Source: Chaenocephalus aceratus (lineage: Eukaryota; Chordata; Actinopteri; Perciformes; Channichthyidae). From it: 64,000 bases of DNA. This document shows, piece by piece, positions 50,165-62,200 of the stretch. How positions within the stretch are numbered: position 1 is the first letter of the stretch; the number at the start of each line of letters is the position of its first letter. The position numbers and the translations under genes were made by a program. The DNA lies in contig CM043792.1 of the NCBI GenBank assembly GCA_023974075.1, forward strand, positions 18,009,373 to 18,073,372, given 5' to 3'. Below the pieces are notes generated by a model that was not told where the DNA came from, searched no databases, and was given only the letters and a program-made list of their open reading frames with translations.

Positions 50165-51625
50165 AGTTTACCTGGCTGGTAGGGCACACTCAGACACGCT
50201 TACCTCGTGAATAGTGTGCCTGGAAAACAGTGAGGAGGGCTCTTCCTGCCTGATACCTGCTGACCCACAGCCCCATGGCCAAAGTTAAGGCAAGTAGCAA
50301 CACTGTCTTCCATGACAGTGCTTGCAGGGAGGAAAGCTCCAGAGGCTCAAATGGTTCTGTGACCAGAGCCTCGAGCACCAACGGCAGGTCCCAGTGCACT
50401 ACTGGGTGCTGCCTCCTGACTCCTGCAAAAACCGCGACATAAGCGGCTGACTGAAGGCTGACCTGCCACCAAATCCCTCATAGCAGGATGAGATGGCTAC
50501 TGCATACACTTTAATTGTGGAATGAGCAAGCCCCCTGTCTACCAGTAACTGCAAGTAGGACAGAATAGAGCCCAACGTACACGATAGGGGCTCTAGACTC
50601 CCCTCTTCACACCATCGCTGGTATGCCAACCACTTTGGCCTGTAACAGGCTGTGGTGGATCCTGCTCTTGCTGCCTGGATAGCCTGAATAACCTTGTCAG
50701 ACAGTCCCCCCTGTCTCAGCCTGTCCCTCTCAGGAGCCAAGGCTGGAGAGGTTTGCCCAGAGTGGGTAACGCCCCTATTGCACCTGCCTCCTGAGACATC
50801 GCCCCCCAGAACTGAGGAATTGCCCACCATCATCTGTGTCACCTCTACGAACCACAGAGCCAAGCGGCGATCTGGGGCCACTAGGATGACTGACAGACGC
50901 TCTCGTCTCACCCTCTCCAGGAGGGGGAGAATGAGGCGTACCGGTGGAAAGGCGTGGAGCAGCTTTCTTGGCCATGGCTCGTGTGCAAACCTGGTGCAAA
51001 CGCGTCCTCCCCCAAGGGTGGATTGTCTCGCCGAGCCATGCAAAACCACAGGGTACAGTGGCTGTTGCGCCGGCTGGCGAACAGGTCCACCTCTGCTCTC
51101 CCGAACTGGGCCCAGATCTGCTTCACCACCTCCGGGTGAAGCACCCACTCGCCTGGCAGGGGCCTGTTCTCCAGTCCCGGGATGTGGAGGGCCCTCAGAG
51201 ACAACACAATCTCTGAAGCCCACAACCATAGGAGGAGGCTGCCTGTTGATGTACGCCACGGTGGTGCTGTTGTCGCTACTCACCAGCACATCTTTGCCCT
51301 GTATTAAGGGTTTGAAATGCTGGAGGACTAACACCACTGCCCGCAGCTCTAGAAGGTTGCTGTGAAGTGTCTCTGTCAGAGACCAGCGACCCCCTATAGC
51401 TCTCCCTAGGCAGGTACCCCCCCAACCTGTCATGGATGTGCCTGTGAACACCGTGACGTAGGAGATTACAGGCCCCAGTGGAGTTCCCCTCCGGAGGCGC
51501 TCTGGGGACCCCCAGTAACAGAGGTTGCCCTCCACTGAGGGGGGATGGTCACCAGGTGTCGTTTGTGCCTCTTGGGATCTAAACGAAGGCTGGCAAACCA
51601 CCTCTGCAGGCGGTGCATATGCAGC
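50165..51625 (-). pseudogene. DIRS RNase H and recombinase relic, copy 2
   Basis: Within a 578-codon open frame on the minus strand (52,135 to 50,399), residues 226-300 look like a DIRS RNase H: VTVFTGTSMTGWG, then LLELRAVV (Glu 263), then SSDNSTTVAYINRQ (Asp 288). The first metal-binding Asp is replaced by Gly at residue 232 (51,440-51,442). About residues 480-578 form the start of the tyrosine recombinase (STTACYRPKW, HSTIKVYAVAISSCYEG). The first 150 or so residues of the frame are the reverse transcriptase read out of frame, and 300-470 is also out of frame, so the long frame is partly accidental. The recombinase continues in another frame to about 50,165. Confidence 0.75.
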
Positions 51626-51705
51626 AAGCCCAGCGGTACCACGAAGTGAGCAGCTGCCATGAGACCCAGAGTCTGCATAATGGTCAGCGCTGTCACCGTT
51701 ACCCC

Positions 51706-52317
51706 CTATTGCAGTCTGCAAACTGCCCGAAGCAAGGATGCCTGTCTGCTCTCTGACAGGGTGGCGCGTAGGCTGCCTGCATCGAGCAACATCCCCTGAT
51801 ACTGCACCTGCTGGTGAGGTATGGGGGAGCTCTTCTTCCAATTGACAGCGAAAGCCAACTTGGTTAGGTGTAGGATCAATTGGGCTGTGTGAAACATTGC
51901 CCATTCCCTGGACCTGGCCATGACTATGAGGTCGTCTAGATAAAAGAACACTCTCATGCCACGGTCGCGCAGCGGCTGAAGCGCTGTGTCCACACATTTG
52001 CTGAACGTGCGTGGGTACGGTAGTCTGTTGTACTCGTAGGCTACACCCTGGAAGGCAAAACGCAAATACTTTCTGTGCTTTGGAGCAATTTTTACATGAA
52101 AGTAAGGGTCCTTCAGGTCGATGGTTGTGAACCAATCGCCTGGCTGCACCAGTCCCAGCAACTGTTTTACAGTTAACATATGGAATGTTCTGCGTGCAAT
52201 GTGCTGTGGACCCTCCTGGAGGCCGGGCCCGGAAGCATCAGACAACGAGGTCTCGTCGTCTTCCTCCTCGACGAACGGAGCCGCCCGGCCCGCTGGCATG
52301 AAGAACACGAAGGGCAC
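51706..52317 (-). pseudogene. DIRS reverse transcriptase fragment, copy 2
   Basis: A 203-codon minus-strand frame. Residues 1-32 (MPAGRAAPFVEEEDDETSLS region) resemble no polymerase and are probably a gag remnant joined by deletion. From about residue 40 it follows copy 1: TTIDLKDPYFHVKIAPKHRK with the Asp at 67, VAYEYNRLP at 92-100, and FYLDDLIV with the Asp pair at 128-129. Compared with copy 1, a few residues after NRLP are missing, removing the FGYSLSPP motif. Non-functional. Confidence 0.85.
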
Positions 52318-52876
52318 CCCGACATCCTCCGGTGGAGATCAGCACCTGCAATTAAGCCCGGGCACAAAGCACAGGGTCGTTGCTCCATTAGTGGTGAGTC
52401 CATGACTTTTCTTTTCAAACTTTCTGTCTTTTCTCATCTTAGTTCAGTTGTTTCCTTGCTCGCTGAAGAGAAAAGGATGACAGCCAGGAGGCGAGGCCGC
52501 CTTATATACGGTGGTCTTGCGCACGCATTCAGGTAGGCCCGCCCCAGGAGGGCGGCTACAGTTATAGATATTTCTAGTACCCATAGAGTCCAGTAGAGGG
52601 CGGAGCCTGTGTGAGATATAACCTCTCTCTTCACAGAGGAGAGCTCACTGCTTGTCTGCGCTCCAAAGGGGGCGTGGCCAGCAGCAGCTCGGAAACATTT
52701 AAAGCAACAGTCACAGAATCAGCACTTTTGTAACAGGGCTGAAATAGAGAGATATGAGGCATGGCTATAATGGGTGACCTGTTTAGTATTTTGAGGAAAA
52801 CACTTCAGAGACACGTTTTGTGTAGATATGGCCCTATAATGTATTGTTCAAATATAGCATAATAGGTGAGCTTTAA

Positions 52877-54985
52877 CAGAGTTTCTCAGCATAACTGTTC
52901 TTGATAAACCCGCTGTAAAATATACCCAGCGTTAAACAGAAGACAGACGTAATGAATAGCAAGTGAACGTGGAGTATTTGGCAGTTATTACCATCATGAG
53001 TTGCAGAACAGAACTGCAAAAAAGTTAATATTGGACATACATTCACCAGATGGCCAGAAACATGACTCCAAATACCTGATAATATTGCTCTGTATCTATT
53101 GGATGCATGAATAGAAAACTACTCAGCAAGCACAAATGGCCCAGAAAATGGCATCAGAGCTTTAAAGTCGCTCAACAAAACATAGAAGGTGAGCAAGGAT
53201 AATCATATACATTGACAGCATTTCTGCATACATGTATGATCTCTAAAGAATGCTTACTAGTGCCTCTCAAACCATCACAATTTAGATTTGTGGTTTTGAG
53301 AAACTGTCTGGCAACTACTGATTAGGTTTCCATAACATTTGGTACTGACATTATGCTACCCGCATGGTGATACCTTCGTGTTTAAATATGTGCCATCAGG
53401 ATAAAATAAATGTGGTTAAGCCTTTAAAAATGTACAAACTTAGGGCATTCCCATCAAGATCAGTTGTATGTTGTGCTTCATGCAAATTAGCAAATGTTAG
53501 CATGTTAACATCCTACACAGAGTGAACATAGTTAATGATACCTGCCTTACATGCAGACAGAAACACTAGCAAGGCTGTACACAATATTTCCATATTAGAT
53601 ATTAAAAAGTACACACATGACAACAAAGTCGTATTTTCAAGACCTTTTATTATTTATTTGTAGCAGTATTGTAACAGTAAACTCAGATGCAAAACATTTT
53701 TTACATTCGGTAAGGTTAAGAAAGTATACCAAAGCCCTGATTTGCAGAAGATTTTTCACTGTCAAAATATTCTGTACAGTACAAACAATGAGTGGGAAAC
53801 TATGGGTTATATTAACTTCCAAATTAGATGTTTCTCTCTGCTATTAAATTGTTTATATCATCTAAGCAATTTATCAAAGTTATCATGGTTGATGGAAATA
53901 TTTCACTCCTAATTAAAGAAAAGGCTAATAACTCACAACCCTGCAGCATAAATAAGGCAGACATGTTTTTCCTTTACCTGAGAATGAGTCATTTAGCGTT
54001 GATTCTCCCCCTTCAAAAGCTTCAGCCACAGCACGTCACTTGCTTTCATTTTGCCGCAATGAAGATGAAAACCACAGGTTACATCAACAAATAAATGAGC
54101 TAAGGATAAATATAGTTATTTTGTGTGTACGAGGGGTTCTTAAAGTTGGTGTGAATATGCTGAAACATTTCAAATGTTGTTCCAAAATGAGGCACTATAA
54201 CATGATGTACCAGAACTTAATTGGTGAAGAATGAGATACATGATTTCTCCAGCCGTGGAGAGGGCGGGTGAAGATTTAGATGTGGGCTTCTATTCAAATA
54301 TGAATGTCTCCTTGACATTTTCTGCAATGCGTTGGCTGCTCATCCTTGTCACATTTTCCCTCAGCTGCATATGGGACGGCACGACCTGTTGACATTTACA
54401 AACTCATCTGGCTGAGAGCGATGGCATTCTATAAAGAGAAACACCTCAACATGTTCCCGTACCGTTTCTACTGCTCAGTGTTACACTAGAACATGTTATT
54501 GCTTTAAACAAACAGTCAACCTTTGCAGAGAGAGACATGGTGCCTCACTCTTCCCTTTAAACAGCATCGCCTGAAAGCTAAAAAATAACATGTAGCAGAA
54601 GCCCTGCAACTGGCAGGCCTCATAAACTGCAGTAAATACTGCCACCAGAGGGAGCCCATTGCTCTAATGTGAACAGGTTAAAGTCTGCCCGTGCCATACT
54701 GATAAGGCTCTGGGTTACAGCCAAGCACAGTGTGGCACATATCTTACCAGCAGCTGGGTTAATGTAGGACAGAAGCAAAATGAGGTTAGGGCACAGCTCA
54801 TGTAGTAACTGAGAAGCATGACATAACTGCAAACAGAGGGTGGAGGCTGTTAATGCAAACATCTATTTGTTTGACTTAAGAGTGACAATACTAATAAAAA
54901 TGACACATGATCAAGGACATGGAAAGAAACATGCCCATAAATGAATGCAACGACTTATTTTCTCTGTATGGAGAAAAGACTCATT
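52877..54985. other. gene-free stretch downstream of ndufa4
   Basis: AT-rich DNA beyond the 3' end of ndufa4. No coding exon or repeat with ends recognised. Confidence 0.5.
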
Positions 54986-54988
54986 CAC

Positions 54989-54994
54989 TTTATT
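54989..54994 (-). terminator. polyadenylation signal of ndufa4
   Basis: The minus strand reads AATAAA here, about 186 bases beyond the ndufa4 stop codon. It is the first canonical signal downstream of the gene that I noticed. Confidence 0.6.
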
Positions 54995-55179
54995 GAACAA
55001 CAATTGAAAATGAGAATTAAGAGACATGGTTTCCAAATAGGATGCAATGAGAAAACTTAAATATGAATCATTGTGCGGTTGTAGCCTCTGCATCCCTCAT
55101 GTTCTTCTTCTTCGGAAGTTTAAAATGGTTCTGTGCGGATCAGCTCATCTTGATACATTTGGTCCAGCAAATTTGATCT

Positions 55180-56780
55180 TTAGAAATCAGGGCCTTGCTT
55201 CTTCAGCTTGCTGTAGTCCACGTTAATTGCGTAAAACTGAGAATACAAAAACAAATCTCAGCTTAACAGTGGAAATTTCAGAAAAAAATGCATTGAAAGC
55301 TAAAAGTGAGTTCGGATGACTACAAGTTTAGGTTTTAGGGTATTTGGCAGAGCATAATCTTGCACTTGCCCTTTTAACTTGTGTTCAAGTGCGAGAAGTT
55401 AATGACTTCATCAGATGTCTTACTAGAGGTAAGGGTTAACCAGATGATGTGATTGGATTAATCTAATTGAACAAATTATTCATGGCTCAGCAACAAGTCA
55501 AAGATCGATACAATGCAAACAACAGTCTTCAGCACATACAATCAAAACTGTAACAAAAGTACAATTAAAAGAATGTGGTGTCAAAGTCTCACCTTGTACT
55601 GATGTGTTGGGTCCATCTTGTTCCAGGGCTCTGGGTTGTTCTTCTTGTCCCAGCTGTAGAGGAGAATTAGAGTTATGAAAGATTCAACAACAGAGACTTT
55701 AACTTGACATTCATCAACGAGTAGTAAAATAATTATTTACAATAACCGTCTGCATCTTTTCCTTTGTTTCTAATCTGTAAATCTCAGTAACAGCAGATAA
55801 CATGTAACCCCTACCAGCCACTTGCCATTTTAGAAAAGGGCAAAAATAAAAACGGATGTAATATTAAAAGAACGTTTCCTGTTTAATGATTAGAGTCCTT
55901 ACCAGACATCAGGGTTTCTCAAGGCCAGACGAGCAAGGTACCCCATGGACATGGCTGCCCCCCCACCGATAAAGAATAACAGAGGGATCAGCTGTAGGTG
56001 ACAGACAGGAGGATAAGTAACCTTCAATAACATAAAGGTGAACTGTCCGCTCAAGGAAGCATTTCAATTAACACTGCCTGGCACAACTAGACAAGACAAA
56101 ATATCTTTAAAATGCACAGTTGCCTATACAATTTGACGTATATGCTCACTGTAGGCCTACCTGAAATCATTTGCCCTTGCAGACTACACCTGCATTGTGT
56201 TGACACCTTTATTCTTCATTATCATATGGTTAATTACAAAGAAGCAGTCACTGTGAGGTAATTTACACAAGTCAAATTACAGTTGTTCACAGATATGTTC
56301 AAAATGTTAAGTTCTCGGAAGAGTAAACACCTAGAAAACAAACTGGCTAACGCTACCTAGCGAGCTAACACCCCAACTAGTAGCATGTGATGCTATTTTC
56401 AGCACAGCAAACACTCTTGCTAATAATCGTTGCTATCGTCTTGTAGATGAAGCCGGGACCTTATTTGACACCAAAGCATCAACATAGTGTTGGCACACCC
56501 TGCATGAGAAAACCGTGTACTGCAGTATACTAGTTAAACAAATACAATTAACAGTAAAGCATCTTTAAATGTTTAACAGAATTTCTCAAAGTCAGTGCGG
56601 TCAATGGTAGGATGCTAGCTTGCTAAGGGTAACTGGTTAGCTAAACTAAGTTAGCAACACACATTCACGGATGATGACGTTTAAAACAAAATCGTCTAAT
56701 ATCATTCTTTTTCTGATATAAAACCGAAATATACTTACAGCTGGGTGGCTCTTAAGCTGTTTGCGCAGCGTGCCGAGCAT
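55180..56780 (-). CDS. ndufa4: NDUFA4, cytochrome c oxidase-associated subunit
   Basis: Four coding exons on the minus strand: 56,739-56,780, 55,903-55,991, 55,593-55,653 and 55,180-55,236 (stop TAA at 55,180-55,182). All introns are GT-AG and the joined frame is open for 82 residues, against 81 in human. The protein starts [14 protein letters not shown], has one membrane segment (about residues 15-37, [19 protein letters not shown]), then [20 protein letters not shown] and ends [15 protein letters not shown]4 was first listed as a complex I subunit but is now assigned to complex IV (COXFA4) in the inner mitochondrial membrane. The N-terminus differs from mammalian NDUFA4 and resembles a fish paralogue form. 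The Met was chosen because it opens exon 1 in frame. Identity is very secure; which fish paralogue it is remains uncertain. Confidence 0.95.
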
Positions 56781-59262
56781 TTTGATTTGTTGTGTTGGCC
56801 GACTTTGTACAGTAATAAACGGATTACAACCAGTCTTGCCAAAACGGTGGACACTTAAATCTGCGAGTTCGGGCGGAAGAAAGGCCTGTGGCAGCTCCGA
56901 GAGGAGGCTAGAAATACCGCCTGATGGACCGTGGCAAAATCACATTTTTAGTAATTATTATCAGTACCTTGTATAGCTTTAATGGCACACTACAGCTGTA
57001 TATACAAAGTAATTTTGTACTATTTTGTCAATATATAACTGTATGGCTTTAGTTTTTATTTCCAAACAGCATTTTATTCGGGCAATGCTAAAGCGGTTTT
57101 GTTGTTGTTGCATGAAACATTTCAAAACATAATCACAAAGCCCTTCACAGCAGCAAGAATCAAAACAGAATCCGATAAAAAGGAACGAAATAAAATCTTT
57201 GTAAAGAAAAGGTTCAAATAAAAATAGACTTGGAGAATACTACAAGGATACTATTAAGATGATATAACACATACAGAGCAAGGAATTAATGAATTTATAG
57301 TTTTTAAGTGTCTTTTTAATATTAAATTAAAAAGAGAACAAAGAAGTACCTTAGCTTTTTAAGTTGCTTCAAAGGGTTAGGGTTAGAGAGAAAAAAGAAA
57401 AATCCATATGCACGTATTTTAACTGGTAGTGTTCTTACAGTGAAGCTGAAGGTAGGCTACAGCTTATAACTGTAAAACTGTACATTATACTGTAATATAT
57501 ATTTAATTTAAAACACCCCCCGTTTCACATAATGTTGCTCTTCCATCTGATAATTGTTTTAATTAAGTTGTGGCTCCAACTAAGCCTTGTGCATTCGTTT
57601 AACACTCTTGAGGTAATTGAAATAGCCTATCAACATTGTTTCCTATGTTTAAGCAGATGTCCCTTAAATTACAAACATGTTCCACCTATGGTAGAATAAT
57701 AAAAGATAAAAGATGTATAGCCTACCTGAAAACATTGCACTATACCCTAATGCTCTAAATGTTTTTTATTTTCGTAACGCACTTTTGTACGAATTGCCTC
57801 ATTTTGAAAATGTGCTATATTAGGGTCTTATGTTTAGGTGTTTGCTCTCTTGTGCTATTCTAATGTGCTATTTAGGGTATTATGCACACTTGTGTTTTCA
57901 CCATTGCAAAACGAATCAATACCTCTGTGCATCTCCAACAGTTGTATTTTGCACTGGAAATCAGAAGAGAACACATTCTAAATATAGTAAGAAGAACAAA
58001 AGACAAGGCCTGAATTACAAACAAAAACGTGTCCCAATATTACCAGATCTGGTCCTAACACTTTGTCCACTTCACAGGCTGCGTCCTCACGGGGAAATGG
58101 CAAGGGAACAATCTTCTTGAATGGGAAATTCATCCTTGCACATACACTGCATACATTTGGTCGAAGGCCTCCTCCATGGTTGATTAAAAGAGTTTCCTGA
58201 CATATGATTTGAGGCGACAATCGAGAAATGAAGTGTTTGGCAAGATGGCATGTTTATAGATCAATTTGGTGCGCCATTTAAATCACATTCATTTAAATTT
58301 AGATAGCCGTCTTATATGTAGAGAAACTTGTGCAGTGTGTTACATGTTTAATTCAGATTGGGTGCAAAGCTTGAAATGTGTTTAGTTATGACTTGAGGTG
58401 AAGTTAAGTTTCAATTGTTGTACTTTATGTAACATTTAGTGTGTAAGCAGTTTATACTAATAATAATAGTACATTTAATTTGTAAAGCACTTATCAAAAT
58501 ACAAGAAAAATGTTATATTAAAAGCGTTTATGATTTTCCTATTATTATTTTATAGCTATTTTTCAAAGATGAGCATCTCAACTGAATGATTGAACCATTC
58601 AAGTAAAGTAAGTCTGTAACAAAAAGAAAATCACCATCAATTATCACAATTTCCCTTTTTATGGTCAATTATTTTCAACTTGTAGAAAATAAAAGTAAAA
58701 ACAGTTCAATGATATGATTGGACATACAACAATGCGATACATACAACCGTTTATATTTTTTAAATGACATGATACTTGGCTGATTGTTTGCTAATCATTC
58801 ATCTGTATGATAATTACACATATTCAAGCATGACTTTGCCAACCAAGCCTTATTTTGTGGAAGTTCATGAGTTAGACCTCGTTTGGTTTCAATATCCATT
58901 CAAGGGAGGTTAGCTGGTTTCAGAAACATAAAGATTTTTCTGATACAGTACTTTCCATCAGTCTCTTTCAGTGAGTCCAAATTCCTCTACAAAAGGTAGG
59001 TATTTTGTGAAAAAAAGAAAAGAAATGGCTTGTCACAGTTCATTCAGGACTCGATCCCAAGTAAAATGTGTCACTTTGCTGTATCCTAAGTAAACAATAG
59101 AAGCTAGACTCTCTTTTCAAATACAGTTAAGTGAAACATCTGACCATACTTAAACATATGATAGGCACATACAGTGTGCCTCTACAGAACGCTTTATGCA
59201 AATATGATACTGGCTTTAGAGTGTTTCAATTTGCAATCTTTCTGTCTCGTGCTCCTGACGTT
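56781..59262. other. intergenic DNA between slc35b1 and ndufa4
   Basis: Holds the ndufa4 promoter and 5' UTR (just above 56,780) and the slc35b1 3' UTR (just below 59,263). The short frame at 56,761-56,976 on the plus strand runs antisense across ndufa4 exon 1 and is not a gene. A short retroposon-tail-like AT-rich fragment lies near 58,455-58,505. No TATA box was obvious, as is common for housekeeping genes. Confidence 0.55.
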
Positions 59263-62200
59263 TTAGTGTGTCGTCTTCTTGGGGGTTTTGCCGAATTTAG
59301 CATCGAATCCGAGACCTAGAGAGAGAAACCCAAAGATGTGATTAAAGAGCAAAGGAAAATAAGGTTGAACACCCTGTATTTAACCAATAAAGTGACCAAT
59401 GTAACCAGTAAAAGCATTACATATTTGACAGCCTTATATTTACTGACCCCCCTTTAGATAAATTCTCATTGCATAATTTACCACTCAACCAAATCTTTGC
59501 GTGGGAAGCCCAAGTATCCCCCAATTGGCGCAGTGTTTGTTATTACACACGGAGTAACTGTCTCAGGGTACAGCTAAACGTTTTAAACAGCGTTTTGCAA
59601 GAAGAGCTCAGCCATTAACACAAAGTTCCTGCTATTAGACGGCTTTTATCTCAAACAAGCTGAAAGGTGCAAAAATCGTGATTGTAGTGAAGCATACAAG
59701 ATGTTTAAATTAGGATTTGGTACCGAGTGATCACACAGGAGTATCTTATTACAGTGAAGCTCTACCTGCTATGTTCGGTTTTAAAATAAATTCATAAAAG
59801 TCCATCATCAATTTTACAGTGATACATTACAATATACTGTAATCTAGAGAAGGCAACAAAGTGTTAACTCTCACCAAGGAAAACCAGGATGGTGCCAAAC
59901 CACTCCATCCCAGTCATGATGTTGCCGAACAGAAGAACGGAGCCGAGGATGGTGAAGAACTTTCTCGTGGTGGTGACGATGGAGCAGGTCAGAGGCCCAA
60001 AGTAGACCACCGTCATGAAGATGAAGGTCTGATCGAGGAGTTTAAAAAACAGACATTTAAGTTATAACCTTGAGGATTTCAAGTTAAAGTCACTATCCAT
60101 TGCTGATAAGGTAACGATGGTGAGGGCAAATGGGCAAAAATGTATCTCAAAGTAAAGGATTTCTTCAAATCTCCATCCACGCACCTGGCCTAAAGCACTG
60201 GTCAGTCCAAACAGTATGATGTTGTAGATGATGCTCGGGTTGCGTTCAGTAAAACTCAGGAAATCCCAGACCTCGCCTGTCCATAATACCACTGAAAGCA
60301 GAAGTGAAAAATAATTATAATATCAAAACACAAACAGCTCAAGTATTGAAACAAATGATTAACTATACAAAATCTGTTGATAATGTTGATGGTGTGGTCA
60401 TATGGCCCCACCAAGTGGTGAAATACGGTAACAACAGGAAGATGAAGCCGAGGTGTGGGGCTGCCATGGATTTGTGGGAGGGGAAGAATTAAACATCTTT
60501 ATATTTTGAGAAATACCAGCGCTTCAAAGCTTATCAACTTCTTATAAAAAGGTATGAATTTGTGGTGTCTTTATGGGTGTGCAACCCTTAACCTGAGGCC
60601 CTTTGAAGGAGTTTTAATAGCCTGGAACTCAAATCATCACTTATGAAAACATATATAGCATTTTTTTAAGTGTAATACGAACTATGAAAGTGTGAAGCAA
60701 ATGTGCAGGAGAGATTGGCACTTTGTGAGAGATAGCAAGCACTGCCAATTAGTTTAGTTATACGAGTGATAACAGTGTCTTATAGTTCTCTTACTGGCTT
60801 TAACCTTTTGATCTTTATCTCTCAGCCCATTAGTGACTAACACTAGAAAGCCCCTCGTTATATTGCATCTCTTTTGGTGCCTTATTCTTCAATATATTCC
60901 TGCAACCCTCTCACAGAACTGACGGCTTTGAGGTGCAGGATTCCTTATCTATAAATGTAAGACTGAACACTCTGCCTCGACTGAATTAATTAGTTTTAAA
61001 CTCCGGAGAGAATGGTGTTTGTCTTCTCTTTAAGAGCCTCAAACACACACTGTTATTGTTTCGTTCTTTTTCACTTATTCAGATGGACATTTTCTACAGC
61101 ATCAAATCTGTAATTCACCCTGACGTGAGAATACAGATCAACACAACTAATAATGACATAACATTTAACAGTGCATTAGACCAACAGCAATGATAGCTGT
61201 GTGACGACCGTGATGACACACAGCTCTAATGAGAGTATAAATTAACATAAAATAATAATGTTGAAATCAAATTCTAAAATTGTATATTGGAATGCTGGAA
61301 AAAAAAAATCTGTGTCTATTCATTCTGTATACAATTGGGATTTCATAAACATATTTGGCAAATGCTTAAATGATTGATGTTATCCTGTTTGAAAAATGAG
61401 ATTCCAGTGGTAGAATTGTTTCCAAAAACTCCAGAACATTTTAACGTCCAAAAGTCAACGTCTATTGAAAACAGAGAGAGAGGTTGTCATTTCCCAAATC
61501 TAATCTTTGTATTTGATGGATCACTTTTGAAATTAAGGATTTAGTTCAAGGATACATTTTTTGGGTTACGAAATATAAAATATGATGACAAACATTCAAA
61601 GTTTTTTTTTAAAACCTCTAAAAGAGCTATAAAATCATAACAAATTGACATTCAGCAAAGCCCCTTTATAGTGCTGCAAAAAGCCACATATTGTTGAACC
61701 ACTGCTTTTGGCTTTCTCTGACAATTTGCAACTGCTTCCCAACAGGACTTGTGCACCAGTGTTTCAGTTTCATTCTGCTGTATGTTGGCGCCATTGAGCC
61801 ACACCAAGGTGATTTTGCTCATTAGTTCCTCCTCTCTAGCTGCAGCTGTGCCAGTCAGTGAGATGGCCTGCTGTAGTTTTGGTTGGAATGAAACCCTTCA
61901 TGCTTCCTGGCACTTCACAGCACATGTTTGGTGAGACAAGAGTTTGGCAGAGAGCACGGTGGACTCACCTAGTCCCAGCACCAGAGTGGACCACATGTTG
62001 ATGTTCAGCATCATGTAGTTGGCACTGGTCTGGAAGCGAGACCTCATGTGATCCTGGGCCACACCAGTCAAACCGTCCAATGTCAGGGAGACCAGCTACA
62101 ACATAGCGAAACACAGCACGAGACAAATGTCATGGAAATGTTACAGTAACCATGGCTTCAGGAGGGAGGAACAGATATATTGGCAGCAGATGGGACTCAA

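Larger units (their letters stand above)
46885..52622 (-). mobile_element. DIRS-like tyrosine-recombinase retrotransposon, copy 2 (minus strand)
   Basis: Inverted terminal repeats lie at about 46,885-47,110 and 52,440-52,622. They share the inverted pair CCGTATATAAGGC/GCCTTATATACGG and the CTACTGGACTCTATGGGTAC block. The minus strand carries reverse transcriptase, RNase H and part of a tyrosine recombinase in DIRS order. Gag is almost gone, the recombinase is cut short near 50,165, and the side that would carry its C-terminus is replaced by later insertions (Tc1 fragment, TTAA element). Terminal motifs and proteins match copy 1 closely, so both belong to one family. No target duplication was seen, as expected for DIRS. 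Confidence 0.85.
45530..52872. mobile_element. TTAA-flanked element expanded by nested insertions
   Basis: The left end is AGGTCACCTATTATGC and the right end, reverse complemented, AGCTCACCTATTATGC. TTAA flanks both (45,526-45,529 and 52,873-52,876). A TTAA target points to the piggyBac or Kolobok superfamilies, and this end motif is widespread in fish. The 7.3-kb length is due to insertions; the host element's own sequence is limited to roughly the first 400 and last 250 bases. No transposase was seen. Confidence 0.82.

Noticed and set aside
56761..56976. A 71-codon plus-strand frame
   Set aside because: It runs antisense across ndufa4 exon 1 and the promoter, with no family similarity.
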